NCBI GenBank assembly: GCA_947498055.1
Contig: CANMJA010000022.1
Coordinates: forward strand, 1 to 64,000
DNA length: 64,000 nt
From: an uncultured Tenacibaculum sp.
GTDB taxonomy: Bacteria > Bacteroidota > Bacteroidia > Flavobacteriales > Flavobacteriaceae
Reading direction: 5' to 3'
Part shown: piece after piece, positions 57,943-64,000 of the stretch
How positions within the stretch are numbered: the stretch's first letter is position 1
Layout of the letters: every line of letters begins with the position of its first letter
Program-made: the position numbers and the translations under genes
Notes under the pieces: model-generated
What the model saw: only the letters and a program-made list of their open reading frames with translations
Database searches by the model: none
What the model was told of the DNA's origin: nothing

Positions 57943-58770
57943 ATGAAAGAATTAAATGATGTTTTAAATTTTACATTTAGATATAACGACCACATAAGTA
58001 TAAGTGTGAAGTCTTTATTAATACTAATTGTAATCATTTTATTAGTATCATTTTTATTAAAAATTTTTAGAAAATATATAAATAAAAAACTAGAAGATCA
58101 AGATAAAAATAAATTTGACACTGTATTTTCTTTTGGAAAATGGTTGTTATACATTATAATTTTTCTAGTTACTTTACAAAGTTCAGGGGTTCAAATAACC
58201 GCTATATTTGCAGCGTCAACGGCACTATTAATTGGTGTTGGTTTGGCGCTGCAAACTTTTTTTCAAGATATAATTTCTGGGATTTTTATCATCTTAGATC
58301 AAAGTGTTCATGTTGGTGATGTTATAGAAATAGATAATAAAGTAGGGAAGGTTGAAGAGATGAAACTGAGAACAACAAGAGCTGTTACTATTGATAATAA
58401 AGTGATGATTATTCCAAATCATAAATACTTAACCAATAGTCTTTATAATTGGACACAAAACGGAGTTGTAACCAGAGAAAACATAAAAGTAGGCGTTGCT
58501 TATGGTAGCGATGTACAACTAGTGAAAAAACTATTATTGCAAGCTGCTAAATCGCATCACAAGGTATTAAAACAACCAGAACCATTAGTATTATTCTCAG
58601 ATTTTGGAGATAGCTCTTTAGATTTTACACTACTTTTTTCATTAAGAGATAGTTTTCAATCCATTATTTATCAAAGTGACATTCGTTTTAAAATAGATGA
58701 GTTATTCAGAGAAAATAATGTTTCTATTCCTTTTCCTCAAAGAGATATTCATATATTTAAAGAGAATTAA
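57943..58770 (+). CDS. Small-conductance mechanosensitive channel (MscS family)
   Basis: A 275-residue channel with three membrane helices (about 22-40, 62-82 and 85-115). The pore helix and adjoining segment IFAASTALLIGVGLALQTFFQDIISG are the MscS hallmark, followed by the beta domain (VHVGDVIEIDNKVGKVEEMKLRTT) and a C-terminal cytoplasmic vestibule. It opens when turgor rises. It probably shares a transcript with the ABC exporter. Confidence -1.
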   Translation: MKELNDVLNFTFRYNDHISISVKSLLILIVIILLVSFLLKIFRKYINKKLEDQDKNKFDTVFSFGKWLLYIIIFLVTLQSSGVQITAIFAASTALLIGVGLALQTFFQDIISGIFIILDQSVHVGDVIEIDNKVGKVEEMKLRTTRAVTIDNKVMIIPNHKYLTNSLYNWTQNGVVTRENIKVGVAYGSDVQLVKKLLLQAAKSHHKVLKQPEPLVLFSDFGDSSLDFTLLFSLRDSFQSIIYQSDIRFKIDELFRENNVSIPFPQRDIHIFKEN

Positions 58771-58795
58771 TTTATTTTACCATAAATGATATACA

Positions 58796-59305
58796 ATGAA
58801 AAATAATGGTTTATTTTTTTTGATACTCTTTTTATCATTACAAGTTTTCAGTCAAAATAAGAAAGAGAGAATAGTAAAAATAAAGAACAAATTTGAAGAA
58901 GAAGAAGTAAAATGGTTTAAAGAAAGTGGAGATGGAGTAATTAAAGGAATAGCAAAATTTAAATCAAAAAAAGGAAAAGTACGTTTTGGATCTGAATTTC
59001 GAATAGAATTACAACCCTACAGTGTGTATACCTATGAGAGGTTGTTTACAATTTACAAGAATGAATATAAAGGGCATGTTTTTATAGAAGATGGTGTTCC
59101 TAAATTTATACCTGACCCTAAAGGTTATCATGAAACAAGAAAAACGATGTGTAATGATGAAGGTGAGTTTGAATTTAAAAACCTTCCTGATGGAGAATAT
59201 TATATCATAGCTTTTATGCTTTGGGATAAAACAGGAGGTGGCTTAATGCAGCGAATTAAACTTTCTAAAGGGGAAACAAAAATAATTGAAATGACTAATT
59301 TTTAG
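58796..59305 (+). CDS. Secreted protein with carboxypeptidase-regulatory-like fold
   Basis: A 169-residue exported protein: signal peptide (about 1-20, ending QVFSQ), a charged linker, then a beta-sandwich (about 45-169) ending with GEFEFKNLPDGEYYIIAFMLWD, which resembles carboxypeptidase-regulatory/transthyretin-like domains. The middle part has FRIELQPYSVYTYERLF and a single Cys. Function unknown. It lies 25 bases after mscS and 33 before the membrane protein gene, on the same strand. Confidence -1.
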   Translation: MKNNGLFFLILFLSLQVFSQNKKERIVKIKNKFEEEEVKWFKESGDGVIKGIAKFKSKKGKVRFGSEFRIELQPYSVYTYERLFTIYKNEYKGHVFIEDGVPKFIPDPKGYHETRKTMCNDEGEFEFKNLPDGEYYIIAFMLWDKTGGGLMQRIKLSKGETKIIEMTNF

Positions 59306-59338
59306 TTAAATACTAAACTTAGTTATTATTTTAATTGT

Positions 59339-59953
59339 ATGAAAAAGAGAAAAGTATTAAAAATAATGGTGTCAATATTAATAATGTTATTTTTCATTTT
59401 TAGTATTGTGAATGTAGATTATTCACTAATAATATGGTTAACATTATTTTGGAGTTTAATTTTAATAAGTTTTTTTGAGTTCATCGCATTTCAAATAACA
59501 AAAAAAAATTATTTAACATTAGGAAAGTTAGAAGAATCTAAGAATAAAATAAAAGATATTATTATTGCTTTAGCTTTCATAGGGTTTTGTTATTTTTTCA
59601 TAGAATATTCCTATTTAATAGGTATAGAAACAAATCAATTTAAATCTTATTTTTTTGGTAAATCAAAGTCTAATATTTCTGATGTTTTAATATTGCTAAC
59701 TCTCTTAAAATCATTAGTAATTGATAACACTTTTTTCTATATTACCAAGGAAGGATTAGTAACTCATGGTGATTATTTTCAAAATTACCTTTGGAAAGAT
59801 TTTAAAGAGTATTCTTTAATAGAGGAACAGTCTTTGATTAGGTTTAAGAATAAAAACGATAAATTTCTTTTTATTAAGTATGAAGAATCGTATTTTCAAG
59901 AAGATAAAATAGAAATCACAACAGTGTTGAATAAAAATATACCATATGTCTAA
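59339..59953 (+). CDS. Membrane protein of unknown function
   Basis: A 204-residue protein with four hydrophobic segments (about 8-25, 28-50, 75-97 and 118-133) and a soluble C-terminal part (about 135-204) rich in Tyr, Phe and charged residues. The plan resembles small membrane proteins with a bPH-like or YcxB-like tail (WKDFKEYSLIEEQSLIRFKNKNDKFLFIKYEE), but I cannot assign it. Its stop overlaps the start of the sigma-54 activator gene by 8 bases, so translation of the two is coupled. Confidence -1.
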   Translation: MKKRKVLKIMVSILIMLFFIFSIVNVDYSLIIWLTLFWSLILISFFEFIAFQITKKNYLTLGKLEESKNKIKDIIIALAFIGFCYFFIEYSYLIGIETNQFKSYFFGKSKSNISDVLILLTLLKSLVIDNTFFYITKEGLVTHGDYFQNYLWKDFKEYSLIEEQSLIRFKNKNDKFLFIKYEESYFQEDKIEITTVLNKNIPYV

Positions 59954-61109
59954 AATATTAATCATAGAAGACGAAGCAGCAATTCGTAGAGTATTAAAAA
60001 AAATAATTTCAGAAGAAAACGATAGTTACCAAGTAGAGGAAGCAGAAGATGGTTTGGCAGGAATAGAGTCTATTAAAAACAATGACTATGATTTGGTACT
60101 TTGTGATATTAAAATGCCTAAAATGGATGGAGTAGAGGTATTAGAAAAAGCAAAAAAAATAAAGCCAGAAATTCCTATGGTCATGATTTCTGGTCATGGT
60201 GATTTAGATACCGCAGTTAATACCATGCGATTAGGTGCTTTTGATTATATTTCGAAACCACCAGATTTAAATAGATTATTAAATACAGTTCGTAATGCAC
60301 TAGATAGAAAAGAGTTAGTTGTAGAAAACAAACGACTGAAAAAGAAAGTGAGTAAGAATTATGAAATGATAGGAGAGAGTAAAGCGATTACTCACATTCA
60401 AGAAATAATAGAAAAAGTAGCAGCAACAGATGCTCGTGTTTTAATTACAGGCCCTAATGGTACAGGTAAAGAATTAGTAGCACATTGGTTACACGAAAAA
60501 TCAGATAGGGCTAAAGCACCAATGATTGAGGTTAATTGTGCTGCAATTCCTTCAGAATTAATAGAAAGTGAATTATTTGGGCATGTAAAAGGTAGTTTTA
60601 CTGGCGCAAATAAAGATAGAGCAGGCAAGTTTGAAGCAGCTAATAGAGGAACTATTTTTTTAGATGAAATAGGAGATATGAGTCTGTCTGCACAAGCAAA
60701 AGTATTAAGAGCTTTACAAGAAAATAGAATATCGAGAGTTGGTTCTGATAAGGATATAAAAGTAGATGTTCGTGTTTTAGCAGCTACCAATAAAGATTTA
60801 AAAAAAGAAATAGCCGAAGGTCGTTTTAGAGAAGATTTATATCATCGTTTAGCAGTAATTTTAATAAAAGTGCCAGCTTTAAATGATAGGAGAGAAGATA
60901 TTCCATTATTAGTTGATTTCTTTGCAAGTAAAATAGCAAAAGAACAAGGAACTCCTAAAAAAGAATTTTCTAAAGATGCTATTAAATTATTACAAGAATA
61001 TGATTGGACAGGTAATATACGTGAGTTACGTAATGTTGTAGAACGTTTAATAATTCTTGGTGAAAAAGTAGTTTCTAAAAATGATATTAAATTATTTGCA
61101 AGTAAATGA
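59946..61109 (+). CDS. Sigma-54 response-regulator ATPase lacking an HTH domain
   Basis: A 387-residue NtrC-type activator. Receiver domain (1-120) with phosphoacceptor Asp54 and Lys104. AAA+ domain (about 140-365) with Walker A GPNGTGK (169-175), the sigma-54 contact loop GSFTGA (216-221, Ser in place of the usual Ala), Walker B TIFLDE (236-241) and the arginine-containing DWTGNIRELRNVVERL end. The chain stops there: the C-terminal Fis-type HTH is missing, without any frameshift visible. It may act from solution, as described for Helicobacter FlgR. The gene overlaps the preceding membrane protein gene. No cognate histidine kinase is in the window. Confidence -1.
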   Translation: MSKILIIEDEAAIRRVLKKIISEENDSYQVEEAEDGLAGIESIKNNDYDLVLCDIKMPKMDGVEVLEKAKKIKPEIPMVMISGHGDLDTAVNTMRLGAFDYISKPPDLNRLLNTVRNALDRKELVVENKRLKKKVSKNYEMIGESKAITHIQEIIEKVAATDARVLITGPNGTGKELVAHWLHEKSDRAKAPMIEVNCAAIPSELIESELFGHVKGSFTGANKDRAGKFEAANRGTIFLDEIGDMSLSAQAKVLRALQENRISRVGSDKDIKVDVRVLAATNKDLKKEIAEGRFREDLYHRLAVILIKVPALNDRREDIPLLVDFFASKIAKEQGTPKKEFSKDAIKLLQEYDWTGNIRELRNVVERLIILGEKVVSKNDIKLFASK

Positions 61110-61487
61110 TTTTAAAAAATAAAATTATTTGTTCTACTGATGGAGTAACGGTTATAAACGATAAGAATAAAGTAACATAAATAATCGTTTTTACCCGCTC
61201 TCTTTTGTTTTTGTATTTGCATCGAAAATATATATCTTATAAATACCTCGTGGTTTAGCCTCGAGGTTATTTATTTTATAGAATAAAAATTAGAATAAAT
61301 TAAATACACGGTTTTTTATTAATTTATAAGTGTCAAGTTATAAATTGAAGCTTTTTTTAAGTCAGTATAACATATTTTTGAAAAGTAAGGTAAATTAAAA
61401 GACTAAGAACTATTAATAAATAAAGAAGGCCTCTCTTAAATTTTAGTCTACTAAAACTTTATTTTAATAATCGAAAAAACTTAAAAG
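61110..61487. other. 378-base non-coding region
   Basis: Holds one terminator hairpin (61241-61272) and a weaker AAACGAT/ATCGTTT dyad (61156-61190). No gene or clear promoter is seen before the lipoprotein gene. Confidence -1.
61241..61272 (+). terminator. Terminator after the sigma-54 activator
   Basis: AAATACCTCG (61241-61250) pairs with CGAGGTTATTT (61262-61272) with a single bulge; T-rich sequence follows. Confidence -1.
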
Positions 61488-62483
61488 ATGAAAAAAATAA
61501 TTAACCTCATATTGTTCTTTATAACAATTATGACTTTTACAGGATGTAATGATAATACTGAAACAATTGTTACACCAAATATAGACCCAATTACTTCAGA
61601 AATAGAAGAAAACACCTACTTTAAAGAAGATGTGTTTGTTAACGGAGTTAACCAAACGTATTTAAAAGAAATGGGAATAACACAAGAGGAGTTATTAGCT
61701 AGCGCAGAAGAAGAGTCTAAAAAAGAGAACGAAGAATTAATAAAAGAAATAGAAAAGCAATATAAAAGTATAGCTTCGCAAAGCGCTGAAAAGGGAGGAT
61801 TTAAGTTTAATAAAAAGAAACTAGCAGATGCAATTGCTTTATTGTTATTAGACATTAAGAATAATCCAGGGAAGTATTTTCAAGCAAAAGTTGGTATTGC
61901 TTCTGGAAGAGGTGCTTTTTTTGATATAGGACTAGGAGATAGGTTAATTAGACAAACAGTTGCTTCATTTCCTGCAGTTAAATATTATAGGAGTAAAAAA
62001 AAGTTTAATTTATATAGTTCTCGTTTAAAAAGAATAGAAGTTTCAGGTAATTCAACTATAAAAATTGTTGTTAGAACTAAAAATAGATTTAGAAAATACG
62101 TTAAATTTTTTGGAAGAAAACGTAGGGTTCTTAATCTAAGATTTCATACAGATATCCATATTCCTATGAATTTTGATGTTCGTACAAATACATTGAAAAT
62201 AAAGAAAATAAAATCAGGAAAACCTAGTGTTAAAGGTAATATTATTAAAAGATTTGTTTTTGGTTCTATAGGTAAAATACTTTATAAATTAGGAAAACTT
62301 AAGGCCGATTTGAATTTAGATATTCCTTTTGATTTTATTTCTAAAGCATTTATAGATTATAAAGGTTTATATCAAGAACGAATAGATGGGCAGAACTTTA
62401 CATTCTTTAAATTTGATGTTAAAAAGAAAGATTTAATAGATACGATAAAAGATAAATTAAAAAAGGAGAAGATTAAATTTTAG
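61488..62483 (+). CDS. Lipoprotein of unknown function, acidic front and basic tail
   Basis: A 331-residue lipoprotein (lipobox FTGC, cysteine at residue 20). After the anchor comes an acidic, coiled-coil-like stretch (about 35-105; EELLASAEEESKKENEELIKEIEK). From about 110 the protein becomes strongly basic and beta-rich (RSKKKFNLYSSRLKRIEVSG, RTKNRFRKYVKFFGRKRRVLNL). The end is KKDLIDTIKDKLKKEKIKF. I do not recognise a family. The basic half could bind a polyanion such as DNA, LPS or acidic polysaccharide, but this is only inference from composition. It is flanked by non-coding DNA on both sides and looks monocistronic. Confidence -1.
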   Translation: MKKIINLILFFITIMTFTGCNDNTETIVTPNIDPITSEIEENTYFKEDVFVNGVNQTYLKEMGITQEELLASAEEESKKENEELIKEIEKQYKSIASQSAEKGGFKFNKKKLADAIALLLLDIKNNPGKYFQAKVGIASGRGAFFDIGLGDRLIRQTVASFPAVKYYRSKKKFNLYSSRLKRIEVSGNSTIKIVVRTKNRFRKYVKFFGRKRRVLNLRFHTDIHIPMNFDVRTNTLKIKKIKSGKPSVKGNIIKRFVFGSIGKILYKLGKLKADLNLDIPFDFISKAFIDYKGLYQERIDGQNFTFFKFDVKKKDLIDTIKDKLKKEKIKF

Positions 62484-62700
62484 TATTTAATAATTTGGTT
62501 TCTGTTTGTATTTAATTGCTGTAGAGTTGTTTAAAGTAAATGTGTTTTTTGTTTTTCAACCTAAAAAAGAATAAAAATTGCATCGAGATGTTACAGAACT
62601 GTTCTATACATATCTTTATAGTTGATATTCTAATTGAAAAGCAATGAATTAAAAGTAGATGTTACTCATAATATTATAGAAATTAGGTTAATAAATAAAA

Positions 62701-62737
62701 AAAAATGTCGTTTAAATTAATTTTAGACGACATTTTT
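62701..62737 (-). terminator. katG terminator
   Basis: AAAAATGTCGT (62701-62711) pairs with ACGACATTTTT (62727-62737); a long T-run follows on the minus strand, 22 bases after the katG stop. Confidence -1.
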
Positions 62738-62758
62738 ATATGATTTTAGTAGGTGTGT

Positions 62759-64000
62759 TTATAATAAATCAAATCGATCTAAATCCATCACTTTAGCCCA
62801 GGCAGTAACAAAATCTGTGATAAATCGATCTTGACCATCATTGGCACCATATACTTCACAAATAGCTCTTAATTCTGTATTAGAACCAAAAATTAAATCG
62901 GCTCTTGTACCGGTAAATTTTTGAATCCCAGTTGTACGATCCGTTCCTGTAAATTCTTTATCGTCAGAAGAAGTTGCTTTCCAAGTAATTGAAAGATCTA
63001 AGATATTGGCAAAGAAATCATTTGTTAAACTTCCAACAGTATTAGTAAATACACCATGTTTAGAATTATCATAATTAACTCCTAAAACACGCAATCCTCC
63101 AACAAGAACTGTCATTTCAGGAATAGAAAGAGTTAGTAAATTAGCTTTATCAACTAATAAATCTTCTCCAGCAACATTCAGTTTAGAATTTTGGTAATTT
63201 CTAAATCCATCCGCTAAAGGTTCTAAATGACTAAACGATTCAATATCTGTTTGCTCTTGAGTAGCATCTCCTCTTCCTGAAGTAAAAGGAACGGAGATAT
63301 TATGTCCAGCATTTTTAGCAGCTTTTTCTATACCTACATTACCAGCTAAAACAATTAAATCTGCGATAGAAATAGTTCCATCAAATTTATTTTGAATACT
63401 TTCTAAAGTAGCTAAAACTTTATGTAATTCTTTTGGGTTATTAGCTTCCCAACTTCTTTGTGGTTCTAAACGAATTCTTGCTCCATTAGCTCCACCACGT
63501 TTGTCAGAACCTCTAAAAGTAGAAGCAGAAGCCCAAGCAGTCTTAACAATTTCTGAGATAGATAATTCAGAATCTAGAATCATTTTCTTTAAAGAATCTA
63601 TGTCAGTATTGCTTAATTTATAAGCAACTTTAGGAATAGGATCTTGCCAAATTAGCTCCTCTTTTGGTACTTCGCTACCCAAATAACGAGCAATTGGCCC
63701 CATATCACGATGTGTTAATTTAAACCAAGCACGAGCAAATGCATCTTCAAAAGCTGCATGATCTTTATGAAAGTGCTCTGATATTTTTCTATATGTAGGG
63801 TCTATTTTTAAGGCCATATCTGCAGTGGTCATCATCAAAGCTTGTTTTCCATTAGCATCGCCAGCTTTAGGAGCCATTTTTGCATTAGAAGCAGCAGTGG
63901 GTGTCCATTGATGTGCACCAGCCGGACTTTTAGTTAATTCCCAATCGTAATTTAATAATACCTCAAAATAATCATGATCCCATTGGGTTGGGTTGGGAGT
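62759..64000 (-). CDS. katG: Catalase-peroxidase, C-terminal part (cut by window end)
   Basis: The frame stays open to the window edge, so 413 residues of a protein normally about 740 long are visible. The first visible residues, [30 protein letters not shown], are the KatG segment that follows the heme domain's proximal part. Then come [35 protein letters not shown] and the C-terminal peroxidase-like domain with [25 protein letters not shown]. The Met-Tyr-Trp adduct residues lie in the part outside the window. The enzyme destroys hydrogen peroxide; a terminator follows it. Confidence -1.
   Translation of the reverse strand, partial: TPNPTQWDHDYFEVLLNYDWELTKSPAGAHQWTPTAASNAKMAPKAGDANGKQALMMTTADMALKIDPTYRKISEHFHKDHAAFEDAFARAWFKLTHRDMGPIARYLGSEVPKEELIWQDPIPKVAYKLSNTDIDSLKKMILDSELSISEIVKTAWASASTFRGSDKRGGANGARIRLEPQRSWEANNPKELHKVLATLESIQNKFDGTISIADLIVLAGNVGIEKAAKNAGHNISVPFTSGRGDATQEQTDIESFSHLEPLADGFRNYQNSKLNVAGEDLLVDKANLLTLSIPEMTVLVGGLRVLGVNYDNSKHGVFTNTVGSLTNDFFANILDLSITWKATSSDDKEFTGTDRTTGIQKFTGTRADLIFGSNTELRAICEVYGANDGQDRFITDFVTAWAKVMDLDRFDLL

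Overview
The window is chromosomal DNA from a gliding, probably marine member of the Flavobacteriaceae (Bacteroidota). Four things support this: the strongly AT-rich composition; the gldJ, porU and porV genes of gliding motility and type IX secretion (T9SS); T9SS C-terminal sorting domains on secreted proteins; and several promoters of the Flavobacterium type (TTG, about 20 bases, TAnnTTTG) in place of E. coli-type boxes. The gene set (phytase with a TonB receptor, photolyase, Wzc/Wza export, methylmalonyl-CoA mutase) resembles Tenacibaculum- or Polaribacter-like genomes, but the genus cannot be fixed from the sequence alone. I see no insertion sequence, prophage, CRISPR array, plasmid origin or rRNA.

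Layout. 1-470: a relic of dTDP-glucose 4,6-dehydratase at what may be the edge of a surface-polysaccharide locus. 544-5786: LysM lipoprotein, guaA, a FabH-like synthase and cdd, all on the minus strand. 5868-12251: the motility/T9SS block porV-porU (minus) divergent from gldJ (plus). 12340-15326: murF, a BadF/GlcNAc-kinase-like gene and a CpsB/YwqE-type phosphatase. 15416-20515: the wzc-wza-dehydratase exopolysaccharide genes. 20569-24281: a TPR protein and the fused cytochrome c synthetase CcsBA. 24471-30512: a tightly packed unit udk-divIC-mutA-mutB-vanW-psd. 30590-32025: tRNA-Thr, a universal stress protein and tRNA-Pro(GGG). 32026-42331: secreted M28 peptidase, SnoaL-like protein, photolyase with an SRPBCC partner, a small conserved protein, a phytase/TonB-receptor operon and tRNA-Pro(TGG). 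42499-49332: trxB, then secreted LRR and ankyrin proteins and two proteins of unknown function. 49483-55488: a MarR-controlled beta-oxidation operon with a pair of near-perfect palindromic operators. 55680-61109: ABC exporter, MscS channel, two unknowns and a sigma-54 activator without a DNA-binding domain. 61488-64000: an unknown lipoprotein and the C-terminal part of katG, cut by the window end.

How the genes work together. PorU and PorV process and attach T9SS cargo; the M28 peptidase here carries such a sorting signal, and GldJ belongs to the gliding machinery tied to the same secretion system. Wzc, Wza and the dehydratase serve polysaccharide synthesis and export, and the PHP-type phosphatase facing them is the likely antagonist of the Wzc tyrosine kinase. 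The TonB receptor and phytase probably scavenge organic phosphate. Acyl-CoA dehydrogenase, the bifunctional FadN-type enzyme and thiolase form one fatty-acid degradation pathway under the MarR repressor.

Most of the window is core genome. The less ordinary signals are the MarR tandem operator, the DNA-binding-less sigma-54 activator, the phytase/receptor operon, the seven Tyr-Gly repeats ending Wzc, a 110-base imperfect palindrome at 34994-35104, a hairpin over the guaA start codon, and the secreted LRR/ankyrin pair. I found no convincing new defence or mobile system.
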